Shown: positions 45,652 to 58,309 of the stretch, piece by piece
Layout of the letters: every line of letters begins with the position of its first letter
Numbering within the stretch: position 1 is the first letter of the stretch
From: Pterobdella sp. o SKG-2022
Lineage: Eukaryota; Annelida; Clitellata; Hirudinida; Piscicolidae
Assembly (NCBI GenBank): GCA_964035795.1
Contig: OZ038320.1
Coordinates: 8,206,671-8,270,670 of the forward strand
Reading direction: 5' to 3'
DNA: 64,000 nucleotides
Program-made: the position numbers and the translations under genes
Notes under the pieces: generated by a model
The model's database searches: none
Told to the model about the DNA's origin: nothing
What the model saw: only the letters and a program-made list of their open reading frames with translations

Positions 45652-46821
45652 GACTGGAGGATAAGTACAGTTGTTCCCATTTATAAGAAGAAAGATAGCC
45701 TTATGGACTGTGCGAGCTATCGAGGTGTAAAGCTTTTAGAGAATGGTATGAAAGTGGTGTAAAGGTTGCTGGAAAAGAGGTTAAGAAGGTTAGTGAAAGT
45801 TGACCAAATGCAATTTGGTTTTATGCCTGACAGAAGCACAGTGGACGCTATTTAAATTCTTAGGAGAATGCAGGATAGCTACCTTGAGAAGAATAGGAAG
45901 CTTTCTATCTGTTTCGTTGCTTTGGAGAAGGCTTTTGGTCGGGTACCAAGAAAGGTGGTTGAATGGGTGCTGAGAAAAAGATTGGTACCGGAAAGGCTGG
46001 TTCAAGCAGTATTTTCGATGTACAAAGAAGCAAAAACGCGGGTTAAGGTTGGAGGTGGACATTCGGAAGAATTTGATGTTGGTGTAGATGTCCATCAAGG
46101 ATCGGTTCTCTCGCCGTTTTTGTTTTCAATAGTGCTAGACGTATTGTCGGAAGACGTAAGAAAAGGTGCTTTATATGAACTGCTTTATGCAGATGATTTG
46201 GTCTTGATGGCAGAGACTATGGAAGAACTAGAAGCACAATTCATCCGTTGGAAAGCAGCCTTCAAAGGGAAAGGATTCAAGGTTAATCTGGGTAAGACAA
46301 AGGTCATGTAGAGTAGTGGTGGTGGTGGGGTTGTTGTTTTGACTAAGATTGATCCATGTGGTGTACATGGTAAGAGGGCTAAGGTAAATTGTGTGAGATG
46401 CAAGACATGTAAAAAGTGGATTCATGCGGGGTGTGCTAGGGTAAAGAGAGTTTCTCGTAGAATGAATGAAAATTTTGAATGTAGGGTTTGTATGAATGGT
46501 GCAAACGTGGAATGTAAGAATGCTTCAAATGGTTGTTTAGGTGAGTTGGAGAGGGTAAATAGTTAGTGTTATTTAGGAGACAATGTGAATGGTGGAAGAG
46601 AAAGTGAGCTGGCTGTTACACGAAGGATCGGGCTGGGCTGGAAGGCATTCAACAGTGTGTCTTCTATGTTATGTGGTGAAAGACACACATGGAATATTAA
46701 AGGACAAATTTATAGGACATGTGTAAGGCCTGTCATGACATATGGCTCGGAAACCTGGGTAGTAAGATCCGTTAAAAAGAGTATTTTAAGGAGAGCAGAA
46801 AATCTTTCAATGTCGCAGTAG
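45652..46821 (+). mobile_element. Degenerate RTE-like reverse transcriptase fragment
   Basis: It starts at the RT fingers (Val-Val-Pro-Ile-Tyr-Lys-Lys-Lys ... Ala-Ser-Tyr-Arg-Gly-Val) and continues with Gln-Phe-Gly-Phe-Met-Pro and Ala-Phe-Gly-Arg-Val-Pro. Next come His-Gln-Gly-Ser-Val-Leu-Ser-Pro and the catalytic Tyr-Ala-Asp-Asp-Leu-Val, then a Cys-x2-Cys ... Trp-Ile-His ... Cys insert and Ser-Glu-Thr-Trp-Val-Val. At least three in-frame stops interrupt it, so it is inactive. It belongs to the same family as the copy in xrcc3 intron 7 but retains more of the 5' side and the intact YADD box. Confidence 0.88.
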
Positions 46822-47218
46822 ATGTCTTATAAGTTCTTCCTATTTTCAAAAAAACTGTTTTAAAAAGTTGTTCTATTGAAGCTCACATCAACTCACACCA
46901 TTATTCCCAATAGTGATTACCATTTAAAGTAGTATTTTCAAGCCCACCATTTTTCCAACCAGGATAAACCCTTTAAGACAAAATACAATTTCTTATGCAT
47001 ATGCCTAAAGTTGGTTTCAAACCTCTTTTCGCTTGGCATAGCGCAAAAAAGATGAAGCAGATTTTCAGAACTATTATTTTTCCAAGCCATAGTAGCTTCC
47101 TTTATAATTGTATCATGAATATTTCGTCATTTCTTCTATTAAGTACTTAGACTAAGTGATAGAATTCATGTACTTAATAGTGTACTTTTCAAAAATCAGA
47201 TAAACAGTAAAAACGTTA

Positions 47219-47390
47219 GGGTCCGTATAGCTCTAAGGTAGAGCATTAGACTAGTTACCGGGTTCGATCTGGCGTGGGCCGATAATTAGCATCTGTTCCA
47301 CAGTGTGTTTCGCTACATTTAAATTTTTAGCAAGCGCTTTGATCTATAAGGAAACGCTTTTTATAAATACCGCATTACATTACATTACTG
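47219..47390 (+). mobile_element. tRNA-derived SINE, near full length
   Basis: The head has an RNA polymerase III box A (TAGCTCTAAGG, 47228-47238) and box B (GGTTCGATCT, 47261-47270) spaced as in a tRNA. The flanking GGTCC and GGGCC can pair like an acceptor stem. The body (GCATCTGTTCCAC ... AGCAAGCGCTTTGA) recurs in the sodium channel gene at about 62851-62926. The 3' end is a short ATTAC tandem tail. It is not a functional tRNA: the anticodon arm does not fold properly. Confidence 0.75.
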
Positions 47391-47937
47391 ATCGGAAGAG
47401 CTGAGAATTCATTTAAAAATCTAAATCCAATCTTCAAATGTGTACTCACAAAGAGATTATAAAGGAAAGAGCTCTGTGTGAAGTGTAAATAAAATTATTA
47501 AAATATTTAGAAATTTGAGCTTCAAAGAAAATATGAGAGGTGATATAGACAAATATAAATATCTGTCGCTTGTAAATTAAAAAAAAGGTTAATGACATCA
47601 ATGGGATGAGAAAATGCAGGAAGGGAAATCAAAAACTTTTAAAGTCGATTTATGGAAAAGTTTTAGTGCATTTATTCAATGAATCAGCTAGAATTTTCAA
47701 TAAGTATAGTCTTACTATAATACTTCTCTATTCTTTTCATGGTGTGTGTATATTTCATCTACATCACTTTGAAAGGTGGCCCTTGCATCCATACAAATCC
47801 TTCTTCCCACCTTTTTGTTGAACTGGCAAACCTCGTTTGTGTATACGTGTTTGTATATACTTTTGGACAATAATTTATAAATACCAGGAAAAAAGGTATT
47901 GGTTTATAATTCTTCGGATCATTTGTTTCGGTATTTT

Positions 47938-48012
47938 TATATATTCAAATGAAAACACTTGGGAGTTTATTTTATTCCACGAAGCTTTTCGTAAGATGAA
48001 CTTACATTATCA
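47938..48012. mobile_element. MITE-like element, copy 2 (partial)
   Basis: Matches one arm and the centre of the element at 44520-44645, including ATTCAAATGAAAACACTT, the TTTATTTTATT stretch and GAAGCTTTTCGTAAGATGAA. The other arm is missing. Confidence 0.55.
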
Positions 48013-49978
48013 AGTGGAGGTACAAATATATATTTTTAGCTTTGAAAATATTTTGAAGTTTTCATTATTACTCATTAGATTACTAATTAGTCAACATATA
48101 ACCCATCATATCAGAAGTTTCTATATTAAAATCTTTGTTATGCAATCTATCTTCCATGGCTATTTGATTCTTTTCGTATTTTAGGTTCTAAATTTCTTTA
48201 CTATTTTTTACTCTTTTTTGAGTTCTCAAAAGTTTTTTTTAGTTTAGTTAATTGAAAATTATTTGGTAATTCAATACTAACGTTTGTCTTTAAAACTGCA
48301 AATATTAGATTAAAGAGCTATGCTACTTAAGTTTAATTCAAAAGTGAAACATAACTGTTAAAGTTTTAAAAACTTAGAGAAATTAGTTTTGAAACATTAA
48401 ACTTGGTTAGAAATTATGCCATAGAAGATTCACTGATGAGTCAATTCAAATGAAGATGGTGAAGAAAGTAACCATAAAAATCATCAAAAGATAACAATGA
48501 GAAGCAACTGCAATTGACATCATTTCTTTCGATGGAGGACAGGTTGTTGTCGTTTCTTCTGTTTATCACATGATAAATTATTGATTTCTGTGGTACTCAA
48601 TGTAGTATTTTTTTTCTAACAGAAATATTAGTTCAAAATTTTCTTGTTTTCTTCTCCACTGGTTATTTAATCAATGATATTGCCTCTTTGCCTCTTTTTT
48701 GATGAAATGAACATTTTCCCAAACAATATATCTTTGCACTTCTGGGCTACACACATGTTAAAACTTTTCATTTCATTGAAGAAAAAGAATTGTTTCTAAA
48801 TTTCAATTCATGCAGAAAACTCTGCATGTGGGTAAGCATACATAGAAGAAAATAAAAACACAAGTTTTTTTTAAATCCTTGTAGAAGGACTAGAAAAAGA
48901 ATGATACGCAATAATTACTCTATCTTACATTAGAAAGCATATATACTCGAAACCTATTTCTTAATGAATTCTCTAACATAAAACCATCCTTATCATTGAT
49001 CCGAAATGAGATTATAGATTGTTTATTTTGTTCAAACATATAGAGTGCTCATTTCTTTCATGTGTATGAAAATGTTACGCTTGTAGCGAAAAGCATCGTA
49101 CTTTTCCAACTGAAACCATTCAAGGTTCGGTGATTTTGTATTCATCTACTGACTCAAAAAAAATCAAACTTAACTAGACCACAATATTCATTTAATAAGC
49201 ACTGACATAAAATTATTACAAAAAAATTAAAATTAAATTTTTTCGAACAAAAAGTTTTGAATAACTTAATCATACTGGTTTCCGGAAATTTCTTTGACGA
49301 AGCTTCAATGCTTACAGGATTGGTTGTCATTTTAGCCGTTTTTGTTGAAGTTAGAGCTGGAACTTCGTAAAAATAGTTTTTTGAAAACAACACCATCTAA
49401 TGAATTCACAAAAATCTACAAAAAATATCATTGACAGAAGAAATCTTGCTTTTTAGGTCGCTTTTAGTGAAACTTGACTCGATCAAGACCACACAAGTGA
49501 TTTGTATACTAGTAATTATTTAACAAATACAACTGAATAACTTATGTACATACCTGTGTTCAAATTTAGCATTTAAAAAAGTAATAAATATGTATTCATA
49601 AATTTATTTGGGTATAATAATTGAAAACAGCTTTTATAGATCGTTCTCGAATTCTTGAAGTTTCTAATGCCATTTATGCACACTTCCAATTCGATTCTTA
49701 TTTTTTATTTTACTCATTTAGAAATTTTTAGCGCTCATTTTTTCATTGTATATTTTCAAGACTAATTATAGCTTTTTAAGTTTTATTCAAATATTTTTGC
49801 ATTTGAATACTATCAAGACAAAAAAAATTCGTATGAGTATGTAGAAAACAATTTCTTTGCATCAGGATAACAGTTATCTAGTATTTAGAAAATTCACCTA
49901 CACTAGTTTTAAATGTATTATAATATACGACTAAAAATTTATTTCAAATCTAGTCATTTTTAGTATACTTTAACTTAC
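48013..49978. other. No clear gene; possible last exon of the lectin-like gene
   Basis: A minus-strand exon from about 49353 downward (acceptor GTTCCAG, two leading bases) would be in phase with the lectin-like exon ending at 49979 and stay open to a stop at about 49154. The encoded tail is Thr/Ser/Lys-rich and then hydrophobic. Support is weak. The rest is AT-rich sequence without recognisable features. Confidence 0.3.
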
Positions 49979-51290
49979 TTTCATAAACTTCAATTTCAGT
50001 TAGTCCAGTAAATCCAGAAGTTGCATTGAACCAGAGACCGACATAACGATATGGAGTAGTAGATGCATCGAGGTTACATTTGAATTCAGGAAAATATAAA
50101 GTGAATTTGAGATACCCATTGCTTGTAGGATCATATTGTGGTTTAATAATTTTGGTTTGATTTATGAATGTACACAAACGATCAGAAGCAGGGTCTGGTA
50201 AGTTGGTCCCATTTCTATAATCGTTCATCACCATCACATATAACGAGCTTGGTCGAACTGTCAAATAATTTGAACAAATTGTACAACCTTAAACCAAACT
50301 TATACAACGAAGTTAAATTGCTAGGTCTTTCTTTAAAATATTTTTTCAGTCGTCAAAAAGTCTTTTGATCAAAAATATCATTCTTACTATCATGATCGTC
50401 AACCTTGTTTAGTTTTCATGTTCTTCCGTGTAAGTGAGCAAAATACACTACATTCTTTATTAGACTGCTAAATATTAGTCTTAAGAAGTTTCATGGGCTA
50501 ATTAAAAATTTCGTGGGAGCATACTCTGATGAAAGTAGCTTGATAAAACAGTCTGTGTTTTTCGCTCAAAAGCGATAATTTTGAAAAGATTTTTAAGTAA
50601 CTTTTAAAAGTTACCGCAAAAAAAATAAATTACCAGAAAATTGTTGTGGAAGGCTACCACATTAAGTTTCGTTAGGGGCATAAGGAAAAATAATAAACAA
50701 ATTATCTAGTTATCTTAAACTTGTTGGTGGGAATATATCTTTCAAAATTCTGAACAAGTGTTTTGAAAATCCGTTTTTTTGGTAGTTTATTTTTTTAAAA
50801 ATGCAGAAAATCAGTTAGAAAAACTTGATTTTGAGCACTCTAGGAATCTATATAAGCACTGTTTTAAATCCATCACCGGCTTAGTCATGAATGAAATTAC
50901 CAAATAATAATAATTATGTAGATAAAACTTGTTAAGAATTACTTACACCTTGATGTAACCACCAAGACTCTATCAAAGTAATACTGCTGATTCAGGTCGA
51001 GTGCGATTCTACTTGTGTCTGAGAAAGCTGTTGCGAAACTTTAAGTACAATCAGTGATTTTCTCCAAAAACCCGGTAGCTTGATGGATTCCGGAAATATT
51101 TTTGCTGTAAGCCAAATTCGAAGTCGAGTTGCAAGATCTTTCCAACGTCCCTTGAAAAAGTAGATCAAATTTTTTACTAATTTAAAAATATAAAAGTACT
51201 GGAACACAGCTGGAATGTTTTTAATTGATATAACAAACCTGTAGTTTGAAAAATCAAAAATAGAAAAATTGAAAAAGTTTTGATAGTCAT
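49979..51290 (-). pseudogene. Secreted F5/8-type (fucolectin-like) domain gene with a premature stop
   Basis: Exon 1, 51290-51239, encodes a signal peptide (Met-Thr-Ile-Lys, then a Phe/Leu/Ile core). Exon 2, 51150-50947, starts the discoidin-like fold (Ser-Asn-Leu-Ala-Tyr-Ser-Lys) and includes Ile-Ala-Leu-Asp-Leu-Asn ... Tyr-Tyr-Phe-Asp-Arg-Val-Leu-Val. Exon 3, 50257-49979, completes it (Tyr-Arg-Tyr-Val-Gly-Leu-Trp-Phe ... Leu-Thr-Glu-Ile-Glu-Val-Tyr-Glu). All splice sites are good and phases agree, but an in-frame TAA at 51041-51043 interrupts exon 2. Such domains usually bind fucose or other glycans extracellularly. It is either a recent pseudogene, a null allele, or a sequencing error. The 3' end is uncertain. 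Confidence 0.6.
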
Positions 51291-53130
51291 TATTTCAAAT
51301 TAAACTTATTCAACAATTCAGTCAAAGCAAATCTGACTATGCTTTTTAAAGATATACCATAAGCTGAGTTGCGTGAGTTTTAGAAAAGTTTGTTTTGTTT
51401 AAAGTAGACTAGTTAAATTAGTTTATGCAAACTAAATTTAAAAAAATTTAAGTTAAACCAATTTTTTAAAATTCATGACAAATTTATCAAATTTTATGGG
51501 TTCGAATAAAGAGTCTTTTTAATTTATATATTTATCACTGTTTGAATAATATTTAAGAACCACTGCTTATGTGGAACCATTTTTTTTGTTAGATAATATT
51601 ATAGAAGTACATAATAACAGACAAGAAAAATTAACTATATTATATCTCAACTTGTTTTGTCATTGAAGATATTTTAAATTATATTTTACTTTTTAAAGCT
51701 AACTTACTAAAATAAAATATTTTTTTAAAAACAAAAATTTTTTTCAATTAAAATAGAAGGTATTTAATAATATTTTCCCGCAAAACATCAAATGTGAGGA
51801 GCTTTGAATGCATTATGATAAAAAAATTTGTTGAGAAATAAAAGCAAGAGTATTCTATAAATATGAAACTTTTTGCATCTATTTTGAACTTGGTAAAATC
51901 TTTCTCTTTTTTTAGTTATAATTTAAGGGAAAACGAAACTACACAGGCGGTATTGTTTCATACTGGAGTATTTGGCGTTATGAAATTGTTTGTCTGTGGT
52001 TGTAGCACATGGTGAAAACAATGCTTTTTTGGAGTTTGGGGCAATATTTTTGCTTTGGTGAGATGTATATTTAGAACTATATTCACTTTTTAATGCTAGA
52101 TTTCAAAGAAAAAATTAATTGATGTTTCAGTTTTTTTACGAAAGAATCCTGTTTTAGATATTTCATCATGTATTACAATAACTTAATTTATTATTAAAAA
52201 TGATTCAATGAAAGATTAGTTGAAAAAATTATAAATATATTTTTATATATTTAAAAATTCACCAAAAACTCTAAAACTTAAACAAAAGGATAGCTAATTT
52301 AGTCAAAAACACGATATGCTTTCAAAAGTTAAACTTATAGTACAACACTTTGCAGAACAGGTTGAAACTGTTGGCCCGAAACAAAAAAAAATACGATAAT
52401 TTTGAAGAAGTCATTGTTATAGACAAGAAAAGTTTTTAAATTGTCTGCTATATAGCAAAAATCAACCGTAGAAGCCAATTGGCAGTTAAACAAAATGTAA
52501 AACAAATAAGATGGCTAGGTTTATTATAATTTAAAATCAAAAAATTTGTCATCACTATTATAAGTTGAATAAAGTTATATACGAATAAGCTGAACATCAG
52601 GCCACCTTTTAAGTTGGTTAGAATTGAATGAACAAAGAGCAATAGAGAAAAAAATAATAGTTCTAATATGATAAAGATTTGGTTTTAAGAAGTGCGATTA
52701 TTCGAAACATAAATATGATATTTTTCCAGTTTGGGTGGCTTTAATGAGCAAATTGGTTGGAAGAATGGTGGGTTCAAAAGTGTTTATGAAATTTTTTGAA
52801 GAAGTAAAAAATGAGAAAAGTTGGTGTTTTGTAAGTTTGGGTAATACGATAAAAGTAAATACGAAAGTTACATTTCATGGAAAGATATTAAAAAAGACAG
52901 AAAATGTGTTGAGTGCATACAGTTTTTAATAATGATTTAGTGATAAAATTTTTTGGAAGAATAAAAGTTTTGTATTGTAAAAGCAGCAAAGAAATGAAGA
53001 GGAAACCAGATGCTTCAAATGATTTGTGTTGTTTGACGTGTTTGTCAAAAAGCACCTAGCTGCTTCTTCTCATAGAAAGCATGATGAGGTGCAAGTAAAA
53101 AACCAAACCCTCAAAGGAAAAAGTGTGCCT
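51291..53130. other. No gene seen
   Basis: AT-rich sequence upstream of the lectin-like gene. A short plus-strand frame at 52735-52929 has no recognised motif. Part of this stretch may be an older, more decayed portion of the retroelement relic that follows. Confidence 0.45.
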
Positions 53131-53290
53131 CATAATTGGAAAACAAGTTGTTCCCATTTAAGAAAGATAAGGTAGATCTGACATAACATATTGATCGGAA
53201 ATTTTTGTGGTAAAATCCGTTAAAAAAATTTACTCCAAATGAAGAAAAAACAGATGCTTTAAATGATTTGTGGCGTTTATCATTTTTTTT
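53131..53290 (+). mobile_element. Highly decayed RTE-like relic
   Basis: Two short blocks resemble the better-preserved copies. TTGTTCCCATTTAAGAAAG at ~53149 parallels the RT fingers segment at ~45670. The block around 53213-53275 (AAATCCGTT, CAGATGCTTTAAATGATTTG) parallels 20240-20300. Only nucleotide traces remain and no frame survives. Confidence 0.4.
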
Positions 53291-54158
53291 GGTTTAGATC
53301 TATTCACTTGAAAATTAAGATTCCTTAGTATGTTGTACTTTATTTTGTTACTTATATGCAGCAGTAATTTCCTAAGAGAAATGGTGTCAGTTGCAGCTGC
53401 TTTTCATTTTTGTCTTTAGATGATTACCTTCTTCATTTGAATTGACTCATCAGTCAATCTTCTATTGGATAATTTTTACCTAATTTCGAAGTTTCATTTT
53501 TAGAATTAATCCCTAATGGGGTTTTTAAAACCTGTTCGTCTCTACATTTTAGATATCATTTCAATTAAGTAGCATAGTTTAAAAATCTAATATTTTGAGT
53601 TTTAAAAACTTTCCCTATTCGTGCAAGTGTTTTAAAATATTCATTTTACTCCAAAACTCACTCATAGCTAAAAAACCTAAAATTTTACACATTTTTCTTA
53701 TTTGAAAAATTTTTTTTTTGAAATATTCATTTAACTTGGAAACTTACCATTTTATAACACATGGAAAGGATTTATTTAAGCAAACACTTCATGATTTAGT
53801 TGATTTGAAGACCAATTTCATATGGTTTAAATAACAATAATCCATGTAATTTTACTCAACAAAAAGCTTTTTATAAAATAAATTAACTTTTCTTAATCGA
53901 ATGAACATTTCGGTATAAAACATAAAGGTACTTAACGCCTAAAAATTCGGTAATGCTGCAACATTTGCCCTATAAAACTCGTCATGAATGCATTAAGAAC
54001 AAACGTACATTTTTATATCAATAAAATCAAATCAACATTTGAAGTATACAGTAAAAAGTTACAAATGCTAAGCTGTAGAAACAATTCAAAGTTTAAAAGA
54101 TATATAAAATAGTGTTACAATTTTCAATGTAAATATTAAAGAACTTTAATAAAGAATA

Positions 54159-56088
54159 TTAATTTGCAGTAAAATTGCTTCCATCGTTTTTACTGATACA
54201 GCCGTTCCAATCTAGCCCACCACACGCCACAGAAATCACAGCGTATAAAAAGACCTGATTGCAAATATATTGAAGTTGGTGATGATAATATAATGCTAAG
54301 TTTCCTCATTAAAATTTTTTCGAATATATTTCTTATCAGTATTTAGTGTAATTGAAAATTTATCAAAAAGCAGAAATATTAATACTTTGTTTTTTTTTCG
54401 ATAATGTTGTTTCAGACTATGCTACTTCATCAATAATAAGGAATTCAACATCGAGTAAAAAACTGTCATATGCATACAATTATAAAAATCTTGTATATTC
54501 ATCATCTAAAAGCAACTTTATTCAAATACCAATGCGAAGAGAGAAGTCATGATGATGACCTTTAAGTTTTTACTGCACTGTTGTTTTTTCACCACTACAC
54601 TGGTTCTTTTGAATGTCACTGACTAAAATCATGAATCATTCATTTTTATATAAACTTCCAAAGATCAATTATATAATAGTTTGAAATTCTAAAAATAAAT
54701 TCATGTTTTACAAAATTATGCATTGAAATCTGTGAAACTAGCATTTTCAGAAAGATTCTGAGATTTATTTACAAGAAGTTCTAATCTTTCTCCTCTGTTA
54801 ATTAACTGGTCTGGTATTTTGATAGAGGTGAATGACAAATGTGTATTAATGATCATAAATGCTTACTAAAAACCATTCATAAAACCATCACATTTTATAA
54901 AACAAGTTGACCATTAAGGTTTTAGTTCAGTGTTATCATGTAAGATTGCATTATGATCTCACCAATGCTCTGGGACATTATGCTTTTGAGTTGGTCTACT
55001 TGCTCTTCTACTTTTTGTATTGATGCTGGAAACCTTTTGTTGAAGTGATTCTGGTGAAAAAGTGTGGGACAAAACATTATTTATGCATCAAAGTCATTAA
55101 AACAGGTAATTAACATCATCAAAAGCTTCTAATAAATGAATGAGTGTTTAGTAAGAATATAAACATTTTAATGGTAAAATCATCATTTTTGAATGTGACT
55201 ACAAAGTCTTATGACCAGTTTAACATTTCAGTATTATTTTGCATTATATTTCAAGATAACACTTAATTTGAAAATATAAAACTCCAAAAAATGTTTAATT
55301 AGAAAAATTATGTAAAAAACTATGATTTTCATATGCTTTATCTCAATTTTGAACATTTTTAACACTATATGATTGAGGATAATGAAAATTAATTCAAGTT
55401 AATGATAAAAGAAAACTTATAATGCAAAATTTAAGTGAACCATGAAATTTTTGATGATTCCTGAAAACTCATCTTGAAGGGAATAAGGCAGAGGTGGGAT
55501 GGTGGAAGAATCATATTGGCTTTCAAATCTTTCAAATGAATTTTGTTCAACATTATAACTATTAAGTTTCAAATCAGCCATATAAATTGTTTTTGAAAAT
55601 ATATATTTATATTATCAATATAATTTTTGTAACTCTTATATTAAAAGAAAAAAAATTCTTTGGTTTTGATCTAAAAAAGTATATTTACTTTTGTTTGATA
55701 GTTTCCAAAAAAGCAAATGCTGTTTTTTGAGTTGTTTCCTTTAAAATAAATTAAAATAAAAGTTAATTACTATCTATGATGAAAATTCTAGCAACTTACA
55801 AGATCAGTTATACACAGAAATATTATTGAAGCTGTGCAAATATAATAGAACCTGTAACTGATGAAAATTTTAGATTAATTTTTATCATTTATCTCAACAA
55901 TGATCGTATAAAAAAATTAAAGTTTGATGAAGAATACATTACTCTATGTAGGTATATGTATCCGAATGGTTATGAGAAGGAATTTTTGGTAAAATTTGTT
56001 GTGTAAAATCTTCAAAATTTCCTTCACAACCAGCATACTTCACCAGAATACATTTACCTACAGATACTGAGCAATATGAAACTGGCAT
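54159..56088 (-). CDS. vamp7: VAMP7 (longin R-SNARE), complete, 8 coding exons
   Basis: Exons (minus): 56088-55943, 55851-55800, 55738-55689, 55528-55441, 55050-54963, 54810-54739, 54618-54530 and 54254-54159; 227 codons, 226 aa (human 220). Residues 1-115 are the longin domain (Cys-Glu-Gly-Asn-Phe-Glu, Leu-Cys-Ile-Thr-Asp, Ala-Phe-Ala-Phe-Leu, Leu-Pro-Tyr-Ser-Leu). The SNARE motif spans about 125-180 with the zero-layer Arg at 147 in Asn-Arg-Gly-Glu-Arg-Leu-Glu-Leu-Leu. The transmembrane helix is at about 186-206, followed by the VAMP7-type lumenal Cys-Gly-Gly ... Trp ... Cys. VAMP7 drives fusion of late endosomes and secretory lysosomes. The lumenal tail is longer than usual and ends with an Asn-Phe-Thr site. 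Exon 6/7 junction: canonical A|GTTTCA to CAG|TG preferred; a GC donor alternative also keeps frame. Confidence 0.92.
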
Positions 56089-58309
56089 ATTAAAACATTT
56101 TCTAAATTTAATTTATTTCACAAAAATTTTCGAGTATTTATTTTGCAAAGTATTTGAATAATAACTAGAAGATTATTCGATGGGTATTTAACTTAAAAGG
56201 TTGTCTTACGTTGGATAACCTATCAATATGTATATATGTTTTATCGAAGATACTAACATAATAAACATTTTATTTGCTTTTTGATTCAATTTAATTATTA
56301 TTTTCAACTCATTAAAACTAAAAAATTGCTTAATGACTAAATGAAAAAATAACTTTTGTAAAAATGATTAAGTCAAAAACGAAAAAAAGAAGTTTATGGT
56401 TCAATGCATTTTCATGTGCAAATATAGTTAATTGAGTTATAAAAAACTAAAAATAAGTTAAAATAGATTAAACTGATTCACATTAGTTAATTCAAGTTTA
56501 GTTAAGAAAGCCAGGTCAAGACAAGTTAAGTAAATCAAGCTTAGTTAACTCTATTATGTTTATGCTATGAAATTCGTTATTGGATTATAACTTTTTAGTG
56601 ACATCTTGTTTTCACGAATAATTTTTCAAAAATTCAATTATTGACAATTTCTTTATTGAATTCAATATATTAATATATTTTAGTGCAAGTACCTAAATTT
56701 TGAAGTGCATTGGATGCAGAAAGACTGGGACAACGATGTGTATAAATAACAGCACCAAAGATCAGTGACAACAATGTAAAAATATTTTGATAGGTAGAAC
56801 CTACATGAATAAGTTTTTTCAAAGAATTATCACGTAGTTCAATTAATAAAATTCTTTGATTTGAATTGATTTCAATAAGTTTTTGCTAATAGAATAATCA
56901 CCTCAAGTATTACTGTGGTCTATATAAATAAGCATATATCGAGCTGAAACATTTCCCAAATGATCTTATGTTGAATATTTAGTTCCTTTTTTGAAAACCC
57001 GTGAAAGAAATATAAATGTTACTAAATAAAAACTTCTGCTCTCTGTGCATGGTTGGTGCTTCAGCATAATAATCTTATTCGTTGAAAATTTATTTGATCA
57101 ATTTCAGGTTAAAATTATTTGTTCTTCGAATGTCTAGCTCGGATTATTGAATAATGTAATCGATATTATATTTTTTCAAATTCAATGTAATTCTTTGGTC
57201 AAAGATCAAGCAGACTATGATCTGATAACGCTTTGATTTATTGACATTCCTTGATAGTATTAATCGTAATGGTAGTCTCCAATTGTATTTTTATGTGTGG
57301 CAATATTTTTGTTTAAAATGCTTGGAGTAACACTTAATTTTTGGTGTTCAAGTCGAACAGTGACATTTGTGAAATTTGCAATGTTTTCGTAAAGGCTGTT
57401 TTAAGATGTATATTATTAATTCATCCTTTTTTCTTAAATAAAGCTGAGATGCAATGGTGATTGAAATCATATTATAAATAATCATATTTTGGAATGTCTT
57501 TTTTTTAATGTACTTTAGGATCAAACAGATATTTTCATGAAAAAGTTGAACCATACAAAATAATGGTTTTATTTGAAAAATAAAGAGTAATTGATGAGCT
57601 GTCTCATGCTAAAAACTTGATAAACTGCCTTAAAATGCATCTATTTCTTTCGAAAGTAATTTTGAGTTTAATCAGCCTCTTGAGTTTTGCAAAAAGATCA
57701 TTTGAGGATAAGAACTTTAAAATATTTTTCTGTTTTAAAAAAGATTAGGAAGATTTCAATTATGATGCTAACAATTTTTTTATGAAAAACAAACAAAGTA
57801 TTTATTGAAACCTCCCACTTTACAAGGGAATGTAAGGTTTCCTTACGAGAAGCTTCGTGGAATTGTCTGATAAATGCTTTTTTTTGTTTTTCATACAATT
57901 GTGTCAAAAGATCCTACTTCATTAAATTTTCTAGTCTACCTTATCTAATTTAGTTATGCACTACCACGGGCTGAAATAATTATTCACTCCAGTGTTAACA
58001 ACTTAACTATTTCATCAATGCATATAAATATATTTCACTACAATAGTATTCCTATCATTACAGTACCATTTACTTATCGCCACTCGCTTCATTCCCTATG
58101 TTTGTGCATACATTTTGATACGCTTTTTGATACAGTCTTTGATTTGTTTTTTAGTTCTTCATTTTAATTAATAAAATATATTTTAGTTAGTATATTTTTC
58201 TTTTTATTTTTTTCTATATTTCACAACTTTTTTATGGTTTTTTAAACAAAAAATAACTATCACAAATTTTTTCAAATTTCGAACAAAATTTATTCCATTA
58301 TTAATTCTA
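56089..58309. other. Divergent intergenic region between vamp7 and the FGF-like gene
   Basis: About 2.2 kb of AT-rich DNA between outward-pointing starts. Short frames at 57348-57554 and 57698-57907 have no recognised content. It should contain both promoters, but none is identifiable. Confidence 0.45.

Noticed and set aside
47219..47290. Functional tRNA gene
   Set aside because: Boxes A and B are present, but the anticodon arm and variable region do not fold and the body continues as a repeat found elsewhere; scored as a SINE.
54352..54552. Plus-strand frame with a good acceptor (GTTTCAG) resembling a terminal exon
   Set aside because: It overlaps vamp7 exon 7 on the opposite strand, which has clear SNARE-to-membrane homology and correct phases.
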